DNA of 64,000 bases from Bacteroidota bacterium (GTDB lineage: Bacteria; Bacteroidota; Bacteroidia; Chitinophagales; Chitinophagaceae): NCBI GenBank assembly GCA_023433345.1, contig JAEZDA010000032.1:17103-81102 (forward strand), in the 5' to 3' direction. The position numbers and the translations under genes are program-made. Below the pieces are notes generated by a model. The model saw only the letters and a program-made list of their open reading frames with translations, was not told where the DNA came from and searched no databases. The first letter of the stretch is position 1. The number at the start of each line of letters is the position of its first letter. Of this stretch, positions 1 to 9,212 are shown piece after piece.

Positions 1-1
1 A

Positions 2-760
2 GCATCCATTTGTGCACTCTTGCTTCTGTTGTTTTTTTTCATTCGTTGGAAGAATGAGCCCCCAACCGTTCCCGTTATTGAAGATCTTATCGAAATAAAC
101 CTCGGCAATGATGCGGATGGATGGGGCGAGGAACAGCCTTTGGTGAAGGGCCAGCGGGGGCCCTCGCCGGAAACTGAAGTTGGCCGTAAGCAGGCAGCAA
201 CAAAAAGTATAGCTGCTGAAAAAGTTATTCCTGACGACTTTGCTGATGAGGACGCGGCCCCGGTTACAAAGCCTGAAAAGCCGTCTAAATCGAAAGTTGA
301 AAGCAATGTAAACTCGCCAAAAGTAACCACTCCTGCAAAACCAAAGGTGACCTACCAGGGTCCCGGAGATGGAAAGGGAAATAATCCCAATGAGGATAAT
401 GGCTATCGCTACCAGGGCAACACTCCGGGCGCGAAAGGAGATGCCGGTTCGCCCGAAGGTGATAAAGATTCCTATGGTACAACGCCAGGGGGAAAGTTGG
501 GCGGCCCGAAGATCATTCGTGGAAACAGGAAGATCATTCGCTATTATTCTTTTGCCGGTGACCTTCCAAAAGCAACGATCTATGCCATCATAAAAGTTTC
601 GCCCGATGGCCGTGGCAGGTTTATTGGCTTCGATGTAGGTTCAACAAGCAGAAACCAGTCCTATGCATCCGCAATTTCTTCTTATCTCCAGAATATTCAA
701 TTCGACAAAGCCTCTACTGAATCAAATGTGACGGTTCAATTCAATTTTAACGTGAATTGA
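2..760 (+). CDS. TonB-like energy transducer, 5' end outside the window
   Basis: Probably a periplasm-spanning protein that passes proton-motive energy to outer-membrane TonB-dependent receptors. The reading frame is open to the left edge, so the true start lies upstream; a TTG at 20 is unlikely to be the start because it falls inside the hydrophobic segment. Visible layout: a short hydrophobic stretch (residues about 1-16), a long Pro/Lys/Glu/Gly-rich linker (about 20-165), and a compact C-terminal domain (about 170-252) with alternating beta-like strands as in TonB C-terminal domains. It ends 81 nt before folC. The linker composition and domain order fit TonB; the C-terminal domain is divergent, so the family call is moderate. 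Confidence 0.6.
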   Translation, partial: ASICALLLLLFFFIRWKNEPPTVPVIEDLIEINLGNDADGWGEEQPLVKGQRGPSPETEVGRKQAATKSIAAEKVIPDDFADEDAAPVTKPEKPSKSKVESNVNSPKVTTPAKPKVTYQGPGDGKGNNPNEDNGYRYQGNTPGAKGDAGSPEGDKDSYGTTPGGKLGGPKIIRGNRKIIRYYSFAGDLPKATIYAIIKVSPDGRGRFIGFDVGSTSRNQSYASAISSYLQNIQFDKASTESNVTVQFNFNVN

Positions 761-841
761 TCGGAGATTTCCATCATTAATTATCGGCATGCATGTTGAA
801 ATATCAGTACTGAATACATTCGTTTTCTAAAAACCGATCGA

Positions 842-2140
842 TTGACATACCAGGAGTCCATATCATTTCTATATGCACAACTTCCGATGTTCAGCCGCAT
901 AGGCGCCGCAGCTTATAAAAAAGACATTGTAAATACAGTAGAACTTTGTAAACTTCTTGGAAACCCCCAGGAAAAGCTGAAGTGCATTCATGTGGCAGGA
1001 ACTAACGGCAAAGGAAGCACCGCCCATATGCTGGCTTCAATTTTACATGATGCGGGATACAAAACAGGGCTTTATACCTCGCCACATATTAAAGATTTCG
1101 GCGAAAGGATACGAATCAACGGGCAGATGATCGAAGAAGAGTTCGTAACCAGTTTCGTTGAGAAGCTTCGGCCTGCAATCGACTGCATTAAACCATCATT
1201 TTTCGAACTTACCGTGGCCCTGGCTCTTGACTATTTCGCGGAAAAGCAGGTAGGCGTTGCCGTTATTGAAACGGGCCTCGGGGGAAAACTTGACAGCACC
1301 AATATAATAACTCCCGTTCTTTCGGTCATCACCAATATCGGGCTTGACCACACAGACCTGCTGGGTAGCACCTTGGCCGAGATCGCATCAGAAAAAGCCG
1401 GCATCATAAAGAAAGGGATCCCTGTAGTTATTGGTGAAGTAAATGATGAAACACTTCCGGTGTTCATTAAGAAAGCCGGAGAAATGAACGCAGAACTGGT
1501 ACTGGCAACAGAACAATATATTACAGAATTCATTTCCCCTGAGGGAGGATTTTTGCTGGTGAATTTAAAAGATATTTCTACAGGAGTTGTTGAGAAATTA
1601 ACCCTTGATCTTTTAGGGCTTTACCAGGCAAAGAACGCTGCAACAGTTCTGTGCGCTGTGAATGTGTTGCGCAAGATTGGGTGGCAGATCGATGAAGAGG
1701 CTCTTCATTCGGGCATTTCGCGAACCATGATAAATACAGGCCTTCGTGGTCGCTGGGATGTGATCCGCCAAAATCCGCGTGTGATAATTGACGTAGCACA
1801 CAATGCGGACGGGTTTAGCGAATTGATATCGCAACTCGAAATACAATTCCCCGATGCTGAGTGGCATTTCGTACTTGGCTTTGTAAACGATAAAGATCTA
1901 AGCAGCATCTATAAAGTTTTGCCGAAGCATGCATCCTATTATTTTACACAGGCCAGTATCCCTCGGGCTTTGCCGGTGAATGAACTTGCGTCTGGTGCAA
2001 GGCGCGCAGGTATTGAAGGAAGCGAACATGCAAATGTTGATGAAGCTTTAAAAGAAGCGATGTCCCGCGCAGCACAAAATGATGTTATTGTTTGTTGCGG
2101 AAGTTTTTTTGTAATCGGGGAGCTTAACCTGGGTCACTGA
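842..2140 (+). CDS. folC: Bifunctional folylpolyglutamate synthase/dihydrofolate synthase
   Basis: Mur-ligase-family enzyme that adds L-glutamate to dihydropteroate and to folates, using ATP. The P-loop GTNGKGST is at residues 53-60. It is followed by the TSPHIKDFGERIRING stretch (about 79-94), a SEKAGIIKKG segment near 183, and the C-terminal DVAHNADG motif near 318. At 432 aa it has normal family length. The start is TTG at 842; the protein beginning MTYQESISFLYAQLPMF matches the usual FolC N-terminus, and no better ATG lies nearby. It converges with the Nudix gene, the two stop regions overlapping by 7 nt. Confidence 0.93.
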   Translation: MTYQESISFLYAQLPMFSRIGAAAYKKDIVNTVELCKLLGNPQEKLKCIHVAGTNGKGSTAHMLASILHDAGYKTGLYTSPHIKDFGERIRINGQMIEEEFVTSFVEKLRPAIDCIKPSFFELTVALALDYFAEKQVGVAVIETGLGGKLDSTNIITPVLSVITNIGLDHTDLLGSTLAEIASEKAGIIKKGIPVVIGEVNDETLPVFIKKAGEMNAELVLATEQYITEFISPEGGFLLVNLKDISTGVVEKLTLDLLGLYQAKNAATVLCAVNVLRKIGWQIDEEALHSGISRTMINTGLRGRWDVIRQNPRVIIDVAHNADGFSELISQLEIQFPDAEWHFVLGFVNDKDLSSIYKVLPKHASYYFTQASIPRALPVNELASGARRAGIEGSEHANVDEALKEAMSRAAQNDVIVCCGSFFVIGELNLGH

Positions 2141-2676
2141 TTCCTGTCAAGGTGCTCAAAACCAAAAAAGAGGCACAGGGCGTGCAAACTCTGTCGGAAT
2201 TCTCCATGAAGCAATTTTACTTTTACTTCCCCGATTGGCATAAGAAGAACCTCTATCTCTTCGTTCTGATCAAGAGATTGATGAGAAGTTGCTGACCCGC
2301 CGGTGGCTATGAAGAAATGCGAATAGCTACTAAGCACTCCCGGATTGGCTGCAGAAAATCCCAGGTAATGATAATGCTGAAAGGTATATCCTGTTTCCTC
2401 TAACATCTCTCTCTCAGCGGCAAGTTGCGGGCTTTCATTTTCATCAATAAAACCACCCGGCAATTCAATGAGTTCCTCTCCGAGCGGATGACGATACTGC
2501 TTCACCACCAATACTTCTTCCTCCTTCGTAATACCCATCACTACTACGCTCGGCGGCAATTCAACTACAAAATAGGGATCGACAATTTTTCCGGATGGTG
2601 TTTGATAACTGTCAACCCGGGCTTTGAAATAAGGATGGTCGCTAAGATATTTGCTTGAAAGAATTTTCGAAGACAC
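2134..2676 (-). CDS. Nudix hydrolase, ADP-ribose pyrophosphatase-like
   Basis: Hydrolyses a nucleoside diphosphate linked to another group; ADP-ribose or a nucleotide sugar is the likely substrate. The Nudix box is complete: G75, E81, R89-E90, E93-E94, G96 follow the G-x5-E-x7-RE-x2-EE-x-G spacing. The preceding VVKQYRHPLGEELIELPGG stretch is typical of the ADP-ribose pyrophosphatase subgroup. Length of 180 aa is normal for this subgroup. It converges with folC over 7 nt and is separated by 62 nt from the YfiT-like gene upstream on the same strand. Substrate is inferred, not shown. Confidence 0.85.
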   Translation of the reverse strand: MSSKILSSKYLSDHPYFKARVDSYQTPSGKIVDPYFVVELPPSVVVMGITKEEEVLVVKQYRHPLGEELIELPGGFIDENESPQLAAEREMLEETGYTFQHYHYLGFSAANPGVLSSYSHFFIATGGSATSHQSLDQNEEIEVLLMPIGEVKVKLLHGEFRQSLHALCLFFGFEHLDRNQ

Positions 2677-2738
2677 CTTGATTCGTTTAAGATTATTTAA
2701 AACAAATAATATTCCCCATCAGCGGAAAGCGGATAAAT

Positions 2739-3257
2739 TCACCAGCCCATTTTGTCGCGCAATTTATTAATGTGTGCTGTATGATGATCGCCATGCCAGG
2801 CATAATTCCCTAACAGATACCACAAAGACATCTCTTTATTATACTCCGGATGAATTACAGTTCGTTGAAAATCGCTTTCAGGCATATTCTCCAATACCGC
2901 CACCCACCTTGTATGTAAGGCGTGGAGCAGTGTGATCGATATATTTACCGGGAGACTTGTATCCGCCAACTTCGCATACGCGTCCTGGTTATAGGGCTTG
3001 ATAATTGGCGCGTGTTCGGTCAATGCAAGTTTGAAGCGGTTAAATGCATTCATATGGCTATCGGCAACATGATGAACCACCTGCTGTACCGTCCACCCGC
3101 CCTCGCGGTATGGTGTGCTTAACTGGTGAAGATCCAGGTTTGTTACCGCATACTCAAGCCTGGTGGGCAGTGTTGAAATTGATAACAGCCATTCCTCCTT
3201 CTTATCCGGAGAAAATGGCTGTTCGATATATTTACCTATCGGATATTTCTCATCCAT
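2739..3257 (-). CDS. YfiT/DinB-fold putative metal-dependent transferase (bacillithiol S-transferase-like)
   Basis: A 172-aa four-helix-bundle protein of the DinB/YfiT superfamily. The metal-binding histidines are visible in VVHHVADSH (H62/H63) and in YAWHGDHHTAH (H155, H158/H159). The conserved YREGGWTVQQV stretch before the first histidines is typical of YfiT. The start is ATG at 3257, matching the usual MxxxYPIGK beginning; a longer frame to 3296 would run into the FKBP gene. The stop of the FKBP gene at 3259 lies 1 nt before this start, so the two are translationally coupled. Some YfiT-like proteins of Firmicutes act as bacillithiol S-transferases; the bshC gene in this window makes that role plausible here (inference). 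Confidence 0.8.
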   Translation of the reverse strand: MDEKYPIGKYIEQPFSPDKKEEWLLSISTLPTRLEYAVTNLDLHQLSTPYREGGWTVQQVVHHVADSHMNAFNRFKLALTEHAPIIKPYNQDAYAKLADTSLPVNISITLLHALHTRWVAVLENMPESDFQRTVIHPEYNKEMSLWYLLGNYAWHGDHHTAHINKLRDKMGW

Positions 3258-3258
3258 C

Positions 3259-3966
3259 TTATTTTGCCGGCTTGATATCGTGAAGCGTGATCTCAAAAAT
3301 CAACACCGCACCGCCTGGAATATGGCCGCCTGCACCCCTGTCGCCATAAGCCATATCGCTGGGAATATAAACTTTCCATTTTGAACCCTTAGGCATAAGC
3401 TGTAAAATTTCAGTCCAACCTTTTATCACTCCATTGAGCGGAAACTCAGTTGGCTCGCCTCTCTTGATTGATGAATCGAATTCAGTTCCGTCAATCGTAG
3501 TACCTACATAGTCAACCCGAACTGTATCAACAGGTTTAGGTTTCATCCCTGCCGGGTCGCCCGGAGTTATTATTTCATATTGCAACCCATTTGGCAAAAC
3601 AGTTATCCCTTTTTTCTTTTTGTTAGCTTCAAGGAAGGCCTGACCTTTTGCTTTTTCCGCAGACAATTTCTTCTCGCTCACCTTTTGCATTTCACCCTGC
3701 AGCGTATGAATTGCAACCTCCTGCGTCATGGCAGGCGTGTTTGTTTTAAGAACATCGTTAAAAGCCTGTTTCAGCAATTCAACATTAATTTCAGACACTC
3801 CCTGGTCTTTAAGGCTGTTGGCCACATTCAATCCTAATGCATAGCTGAAGCTGTCAGTTGCGTTCTTGAAAACAGGCTTGGAAGGTGTGGTAGCCTTGGC
3901 AGGAGACTGAGCATTCGCCCCTGCGAAAATGAGTACGGAAAGTGAAAGGCAGAATAATCTTTTCAT
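3259..3966 (-). CDS. Exported FKBP-type peptidyl-prolyl cis-trans isomerase
   Basis: Protein-folding catalyst that isomerises X-Pro bonds, expected in the periplasm. It has a signal peptide (residues 1-20, hydrophobic core then A-N-A-Q cleavage site), an FKBP N-terminal helical dimerisation region (about 30-120, with SYALGLNVANSL near 40), and an FKBP catalytic domain (about 125-233) with VDTVRVDYVGTTIDGTEFDSS-like core (split here as VRVDYVGTTIDG and TEFDSS), PLNGVIKGWTE and PSDMAYGDRGAGG. Length of 235 aa and this architecture match FkpA/Mip-type proteins common in Bacteroidota. It is followed directly by the YfiT-like gene. Confidence 0.9.
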   Translation of the reverse strand: MKRLFCLSLSVLIFAGANAQSPAKATTPSKPVFKNATDSFSYALGLNVANSLKDQGVSEINVELLKQAFNDVLKTNTPAMTQEVAIHTLQGEMQKVSEKKLSAEKAKGQAFLEANKKKKGITVLPNGLQYEIITPGDPAGMKPKPVDTVRVDYVGTTIDGTEFDSSIKRGEPTEFPLNGVIKGWTEILQLMPKGSKWKVYIPSDMAYGDRGAGGHIPGGAVLIFEITLHDIKPAK

Positions 3967-4004
3967 TTATGGTTATTATTTTTCAGATGCAAATAAAAGC
4001 AGAT

Positions 4005-4766
4005 TTATTCATCCCTCATCTCTTTGCCTGTTAAATGTATAAAAACATCTTCGAGGTTTGCATGCTTTACCTGTTTAGGGCGCTCGAACCCTGTTGCGAT
4101 AAGGTCATCTATCATATTTTCAGGCGTGTCGAGTTTAATTATTTTCCCTTCATCAAGAATGGCAATGCGGTCGCAAAGCTGCTCCGCTTCATCCATGTAG
4201 TGTGTTGTGATAATTACGGTGGTTCCATTGCTCCTGATCTCACGGATCAATTCCCAGAGATTTCTCCTTGCCTGGGGGTCCAGGCCTGTTGTGGGTTCAT
4301 CAAGAAAAATGATGCGGGGTTTATGAATTAGTGTAGTGGCAATTGAGAAACGTTGCTTTTGGCCCCCGCTCAATGATTTTGAAAGAGTACGGGCTTTATC
4401 TTCCAGATGCACTTTTCGAAGATATTGAATCGGGTCGATCTTCTTATTGTAAAGGCCTGCAAACAATTCCAGGAGCTCAACCAAATTTAATCCGGGATAA
4501 AATCCCGAACTCTGCAATTGCACACCAATTATTTTTTTAATCTCCCCTGGGTCTTTATCCAGATCGAAACCATCAACGATCACGGTGCCTTCCGTTTTTT
4601 CGCGAAGAGTTTCAATAATTTCAAGCGTGGTTGATTTACCGGCGCCGTTGGGGCCGAGCAGTCCAAATATTTCACCTTCAAAAACGTCAAAGGAGATCGA
4701 TCTCACCGCTTTGAGATTGCCGTAATTTTTTGAGAGGTTCCTTACGCTTATAATTGTGCGTTGCAT
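4005..4766 (-). CDS. ABC transporter ATP-binding protein (ABC-2 type)
   Basis: ATPase subunit of an ABC transporter. Walker A GPNGAGKST is at 38-46, the signature LSGGQ at 132-136, Walker B IIFLDEPT at 152-159, and the H-loop in VIITTHYMDEAEQ near 190. Length is 253 aa. The DEPTTGLDPQARRNLW sequence is typical of ATPases serving ABC-2 permeases such as drug or polysaccharide exporters. It starts 3 nt downstream of the fbp stop and so is co-transcribed with fbp. No permease gene is found next to it, so its partner must be encoded elsewhere. Confidence 0.9.
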   Translation of the reverse strand: MQRTIISVRNLSKNYGNLKAVRSISFDVFEGEIFGLLGPNGAGKSTTLEIIETLREKTEGTVIVDGFDLDKDPGEIKKIIGVQLQSSGFYPGLNLVELLELFAGLYNKKIDPIQYLRKVHLEDKARTLSKSLSGGQKQRFSIATTLIHKPRIIFLDEPTTGLDPQARRNLWELIREIRSNGTTVIITTHYMDEAEQLCDRIAILDEGKIIKLDTPENMIDDLIATGFERPKQVKHANLEDVFIHLTGKEMRDE

Positions 4767-4769
4767 TCG

Positions 4770-5780
4770 TCAGGCTTCAAGATGAGAATTCAGTTCTTCC
4801 ATCATTAGCCGGCTGCCAATAAATAACGGTGTCCGTTGGTGAACCTCTGTGGGCTGAATATCAAGGATACGTATTTCACCATTGGTGGCCATTCCGCCGG
4901 CCTTTTCAATAATAAAGGCAAAGGGATTGCATTCATAAAGGAGTCGCAATTTTCCGTTGGGCTTATCGGTTGTACCGGGATACATGAATATTCCGCCCTT
5001 GATAAGATTGCGATGAACATCTGAAACCATGCTTCCGATATACCTCTGCGTGTACGGGCCGCCGTTAGTTTTAGTTTTCCTCTGGCAGGCATCGATATAA
5101 TTTTGAACCGGCTTGTTGTACTGGAAAAAATTACCGTGGTTAACGGAATATATCTTTCCGGTTTCCGGGCATTTGATATCAGGATGACTTAAGGTGAATT
5201 CTCCTATTGATGGGTCGAGTGTGAAACCATTTACTCCCCGTTTTGTTGCGTAAACCAACATGGTAGACGATCCATATATCACGTATCCTGCCGCCACCTG
5301 CTTATTCCCTTGCTGCAAAAAGTCTTCCTTTGTTGCAGGCTTGCCGATTTCACTCACCCTGCGAAAGACGCTGAAAATTGTACCGATGGAAACATTCACA
5401 TCTATGTTGCTGCTGCCATCCAATGGGTCAAACAGGCAAACGTATTTTGATTGATTACTTATTTCATCATCGAATATCACAATGTCGTCCAGTTCCTCGC
5501 TGCCGATTCCTGCACAACTGATTCCATGCTGGAGCACACCCATGAACTGGTTGTTTGCAAAAACATCCAGCTTCATCACTTCTTCACCCTGTACATTTGT
5601 TGCTCCAAAATCGCCAAGGATATCCACAAGGCCGGCCTTATTTACTTCCACATTCACTCTCTTAGCAGCCAGGCCAATATCACGCAGCAAACCTGATAAT
5701 TCACCGGTAGCCTTTGGAAAATCACGCATTTGCTGAATTGTGAATTCGTCGAGTGTCTGAACTCCCCTGTTGATAGCCAT
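4770..5780 (-). CDS. fbp: Fructose-1,6-bisphosphatase, class I
   Basis: Converts fructose 1,6-bisphosphate to fructose 6-phosphate in gluconeogenesis, in the cytosol. The metal and phosphate site DPLDGSSN is at 118-125, preceded by the acidic EELDD stretch at 95-99; the C-terminal part carries the substrate-binding GGIFMYPGT and the RLLYECNPFAFIIEKAGG segment with its catalytic Glu. Length of 336 aa is normal. An AAAGGAG purine run ends 8 nt before the ATG, which is unusual in this window. It is divergent from the aspartate kinase and precedes the ABC ATPase by 3 nt. Confidence 0.96.
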   Translation of the reverse strand: MAINRGVQTLDEFTIQQMRDFPKATGELSGLLRDIGLAAKRVNVEVNKAGLVDILGDFGATNVQGEEVMKLDVFANNQFMGVLQHGISCAGIGSEELDDIVIFDDEISNQSKYVCLFDPLDGSSNIDVNVSIGTIFSVFRRVSEIGKPATKEDFLQQGNKQVAAGYVIYGSSTMLVYATKRGVNGFTLDPSIGEFTLSHPDIKCPETGKIYSVNHGNFFQYNKPVQNYIDACQRKTKTNGGPYTQRYIGSMVSDVHRNLIKGGIFMYPGTTDKPNGKLRLLYECNPFAFIIEKAGGMATNGEIRILDIQPTEVHQRTPLFIGSRLMMEELNSHLEA

Positions 5781-5788
5781 AAAATTGT

Positions 5789-5795
5789 CTCCTTT
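5789..5795 (-). promoter_or_regulatory. Shine-Dalgarno-like sequence before fbp
   Basis: On the minus strand the sequence AAAGGAG ends 8 nt before the fbp ATG at 5780. Most genes in this window lack such a run, as is usual for Bacteroidota. The site supports the chosen fbp start. Confidence 0.5.
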
Positions 5796-5863
5796 ATTTT
5801 TTACAGTTTAGATTTGCCAACAAATGTATTAAGAATAGCGGTTGGGAATCTCAAAAATTAAAC

Positions 5864-7123
5864 ATGGAAGTCTTCAAATTCGGCGGTGCAAGTATCAACA
5901 ATGCTGAGCGAATGAAAAACACCGGCAACATCATAGCGGGCCAAACGGAAAAGACCCTGGTTGTGGTGTCTGCAATGGGAAAAACAACAAATGCACTCGA
6001 GGCGGTTGCCGAATCATTTTACCAGGGCAATACAAACTTGGCCCTGCAACTCTTTGAAAAGATAAAAGACAATCATCTTCAGCTCATAAAATTTTTGATA
6101 ACGAAGGAGTGGCGGCAGGCTGAGGATAGAATAAAGAATTTCTTTACAGAAACTGAATGGCTACTGCATGATAAACCTGTGCGCCACTTTGATTACTACT
6201 ATGATCAGATAGTGTGTACAGGGGAATTAATGAGCAGCAGCATCCTTGAGCATTACTTGAAAGAACTTGGATGTAATTGCACATGGATAGACGTAAGAGA
6301 TATCATTCGTACTGACAATAACTTCAGGGATGCAAATATCGATTGGAGCTTCACCGGTGCAAAGATCGATCAGCAGATTTTGCCGCTTTTCGGGAACCAT
6401 GATATTGTGATCACTCAGGGCTATATCGGCGCTACCGATGAAAATGAAAGCACAACACTCGGAAGGGAAGGAAGTGATTACAGTGCCGCCGTTTTTGCCA
6501 ATCTTCTCTCTGCAGAAAGCGTAACGATTTGGAAAGATGTTGAAGCGGTGATGAATGCTGACCCCCGACTGTACCGTGATGCAGTTAAAATTGCCGAGTT
6601 GAGTTATAATGAAGTAATTGAAATGGCCTATTACGGCGCGCAGGTCATTCACCCGAAAACCATAAAACCATTACAGAATAAGGGCATTCCTCTCCTGGTG
6701 AAAAGTTTTCTTGATCCTTCTCTCCCGGGAACGATCATCTCAAAAATAAATTCGAAAAATATTCCGCCAGTCATCATTCATAAAAACAACCAGGTGCTCA
6801 TTTCCTTTAAATCAAAAGATTTTTCTTTTGTGGAAGGCAAACCAATGGATCAACTGCTTGAGATCTTTCGTGCGGCAAAGGTGAAATCAAACCTATCACA
6901 GCATACAGCCATTTCACTCCTTTGCTGTTTTGATGAACATCCGGAGAAAATCGGAAAGATAGCTGAAGAAGCTTCCTTGTTGTTTGATGTGGAAGTGTCT
7001 CCAGGCCTGTCTTTGCTAACTATCCGGCATTATAACCTGGAGGAAATAAACAAAATGACAAGCGACCGCGAAATAATTCTGGAACAACGAACAGGGCAAA
7101 CCTGCCAAATGGTTCTTCGCTAA
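5864..7123 (+). CDS. Aspartate kinase (monofunctional)
   Basis: Phosphorylates L-aspartate in the first step of lysine, threonine and methionine synthesis. The nucleotide-binding KFGGAS motif is at 5-10 (Ala in place of the more common Thr), VVVSAMGKTTNAL is near 33-45, and the TLGREGSDYSAA segment near 200 carries the substrate-binding residues. MAYYGAQVIHPKTIKPL near 252 is another family signature. The C-terminal third (about 305-419) corresponds to ACT regulatory repeats but is short and divergent. Total length is 419 aa, and no fused homoserine dehydrogenase is present. It is divergent from fbp and converges with the L,D-transpeptidase, leaving 2 nt between stops. Confidence 0.92.
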   Translation: MEVFKFGGASINNAERMKNTGNIIAGQTEKTLVVVSAMGKTTNALEAVAESFYQGNTNLALQLFEKIKDNHLQLIKFLITKEWRQAEDRIKNFFTETEWLLHDKPVRHFDYYYDQIVCTGELMSSSILEHYLKELGCNCTWIDVRDIIRTDNNFRDANIDWSFTGAKIDQQILPLFGNHDIVITQGYIGATDENESTTLGREGSDYSAAVFANLLSAESVTIWKDVEAVMNADPRLYRDAVKIAELSYNEVIEMAYYGAQVIHPKTIKPLQNKGIPLLVKSFLDPSLPGTIISKINSKNIPPVIIHKNNQVLISFKSKDFSFVEGKPMDQLLEIFRAAKVKSNLSQHTAISLLCCFDEHPEKIGKIAEEASLLFDVEVSPGLSLLTIRHYNLEEINKMTSDREIILEQRTGQTCQMVLR

Positions 7124-7125
7124 TA

Positions 7126-7899
7126 TTATTTTCCGTTTACGAGATAATCGCCAGCCTTATTGACCAGCACCACCGGCACCTGTTTGTGCGTTTCGAAATA
7201 CTGAAAGGCTTGTTGAAGAGATGAATTGAATTGCTGTAAGTATGGATTATTCTGAATTGACAGCGCCAGATAATCGCTGGATTTTTTCACGTTATACCTT
7301 ACAGGATAAACATGCACCGGAATAAATTCCTGCATTCCGACTGCCTTAACCGTAGATGCAAGAAGGTACAATTCCTCCATCGGGATGTCGGTAATTGGTA
7401 TGCAGCCCGTTGACACGCAATTGCCATGTATATAAATGTTATTGCCGGGGCGAAGATTGTCGCTCAAAATTCTGTCTGATGCATTAGGATAATTCAACCC
7501 CAAAGACAGATGATACATACTGTTCGGATTGAATTCATTAATATAATAAAATCCTTCCGGCACCTGGTAATCGCCTTCAAGCCTTTTCGGGCCCATGCTC
7601 CCGCTTTGAATACAAACCTTATAAGTTTTAAAGAGCCGGAAAATTTCCTCTCCGGGATTTTGCACCCACACTTCTAATTGCTTATCATATTTAAATGACC
7701 GAACGTACATCGCCTCCGGAGGCCAGTGAAGATTCTTTCGGGCAAACTGTTTTTCAAGTGAATCCTGCATCCGGCTCAACTTTGAACCCTGGCTGCCCGT
7801 TAATTTGGGCAATTCTGCCATAGCCGTTTGGGCACAGGGTTTCTCAACCGGTGTAACACAAAAAACAAAAACGATAAATGCTAGGATGCTCAGCTTCAT
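7126..7899 (-). CDS. Exported L,D-transpeptidase (YkuD/YafK-type)
   Basis: Probable peptidoglycan cross-linking or anchoring enzyme of the periplasm. A signal peptide occupies about residues 1-24. The catalytic motif IHGNCVSTGCIPIT is at 157-170, giving H158 and the nucleophile C166, in the S-x-G-C form seen in YafK-like members. The conserved MYHLSLGLNYPNASDR region (about 128-143) precedes it. Length is 257 aa. It lies between the aspartate kinase (convergent) and hppD (21 nt upstream on the same strand), so it may be read from the hppD promoter. Which peptide it links is not visible from sequence. Confidence 0.85.
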   Translation of the reverse strand: MKLSILAFIVFVFCVTPVEKPCAQTAMAELPKLTGSQGSKLSRMQDSLEKQFARKNLHWPPEAMYVRSFKYDKQLEVWVQNPGEEIFRLFKTYKVCIQSGSMGPKRLEGDYQVPEGFYYINEFNPNSMYHLSLGLNYPNASDRILSDNLRPGNNIYIHGNCVSTGCIPITDIPMEELYLLASTVKAVGMQEFIPVHVYPVRYNVKKSSDYLALSIQNNPYLQQFNSSLQQAFQYFETHKQVPVVLVNKAGDYLVNGK

Positions 7900-7920
7900 G
7901 CCATTGGTTCTGAGATTCGG

Positions 7921-9054
7921 TTATAAGTTTCCGCGGGCTTCCTGCTCGCGCTCCAGGGCTTCAAAAAGAGCCTTGAAATTTCCCTTGCCGAAACTCTTTG
8001 CGCCCCTACGCTGGATTATCTCAAAGAAAAGAGTCGGTCTGTCTTCCACGGGCTTACTGAAAATTTGTAAAAGATATCCTTCATCATCACGATCTATCAG
8101 AATGCCAAGTTCCTGCAGAGGTGCGAGATCTTCCTGGATGGTACCGACCCTGTCCAGCACATCACTATAATACGAAGCCGGAACTTTCAAAAACTCCACG
8201 CCACGATTCTGCAGATCAGTGACCGTTTTAATGATGTCATTAGTGGCTACGGCAACATGCTGCACTCCTTCGCCGCGGTAAAAGTCGAGATACTCTTCCA
8301 CCTGGCTTTTCTTTTTACCTTCGGCCGGCTCATTGATCGGGAATTTCACGTACCCGTTACCGTTACTCATTACCTTGCTCATAAGGGCGGAGTACTCGGT
8401 AGAAATATCATTGTCGTCAAATGAAAGAATGTTTCGAAAGCCCATCACATCTTCATAAAACTTTACCCATGGATTCATCTGGTTCCAACCCACATTTCCC
8501 ACGCAATGGTCAACATAAAGAAGACCGGTGGGAGGAGGATTGTAATGGCTCTCCCATTTCCGGAAACCCGGCATGAAAACACCGTTGTAATTTTTTCTTT
8601 CTACAAACAGATGCACAGTATCTCCGTATGTATGGATGCCGCTGAGCACCACTTCGCCCTGATCATCTCTTAGAGTTTTCGGTTCGAGATAACTTTTGCC
8701 TCCCCTTGATGTTGTTTGCTTCCAGGCATCTGTGGCATCTTCAACCTTCAATGCGAGTACCTTCACGCCATCGCCATGCTTGTAAATATGATCAGCAATT
8801 TCATTTTCCGGATAAAGCGGCGTGGTAAGCATGAAGGTCAGTTTCTCCTGGCGGATGACATAACTCACTTTATCCATCACGCCCGTTTCCGGACCGGCAT
8901 AGGCGAGCGATTGAAAACCGAAAGCACTTTTATAAAAGTGCGCGGCCTGTTTGGCGTTTCCAACATAGAACTCAACATAGTCCGTTCCCTGCAATGGAAG
9001 GAAATCTGCCTGTATGTTCACCTTGTTTTCCGGTTGTGCTGTAGCAACTGACAT
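7921..9054 (-). CDS. hppD: 4-hydroxyphenylpyruvate dioxygenase
   Basis: Fe(II) enzyme that turns 4-hydroxyphenylpyruvate into homogentisate in tyrosine breakdown. It contains two vicinal-oxygen-chelate domains. The three iron ligands are visible as H183 (YVDHCVGNV), H266 (GVQHVAVAT) and E345 (TLFFEIIQRRG). The C-terminal GAKSFGKGNFKALFEALE helix is typical of the family. Length of 377 aa is normal. No other tyrosine-catabolism gene lies beside it; the next gene upstream, purK, is divergent. Confidence 0.95.
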   Translation of the reverse strand: MSVATAQPENKVNIQADFLPLQGTDYVEFYVGNAKQAAHFYKSAFGFQSLAYAGPETGVMDKVSYVIRQEKLTFMLTTPLYPENEIADHIYKHGDGVKVLALKVEDATDAWKQTTSRGGKSYLEPKTLRDDQGEVVLSGIHTYGDTVHLFVERKNYNGVFMPGFRKWESHYNPPPTGLLYVDHCVGNVGWNQMNPWVKFYEDVMGFRNILSFDDNDISTEYSALMSKVMSNGNGYVKFPINEPAEGKKKSQVEEYLDFYRGEGVQHVAVATNDIIKTVTDLQNRGVEFLKVPASYYSDVLDRVGTIQEDLAPLQELGILIDRDDEGYLLQIFSKPVEDRPTLFFEIIQRRGAKSFGKGNFKALFEALEREQEARGNL

Positions 9055-9133
9055 AAAAAATATTTTTTAGTTAGAATCGAAAAGTTTTCAGGATCTCCCG
9101 GTAAGGAAGACCGGCATACAAAGATACAAATTC

Positions 9134-9166
9134 TTGCGGGCCAAAAGGCTTGCGCTGTTATCTTTG
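9134..9166 (+). promoter_or_regulatory. Bacteroidota-type promoter of purK
   Basis: A TTG at 9134-9136 and TATCTTTG at 9159-9166 fit the -33/-7 pattern of Bacteroidota sigma factor promoters, with a 22-nt spacer. The purK ATG is 46 nt downstream at 9213. Confidence 0.5.
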
Positions 9167-9212
9167 CGTGCACCACGACATAAGAAATTGACGGCATATA
9201 AATAAATCTTAC

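Noticed and set aside
7126..9054. L,D-transpeptidase as part of a tyrosine-breakdown operon with hppD
   Set aside because: Functions are unrelated; closeness alone (21 nt) supports at most shared transcription.
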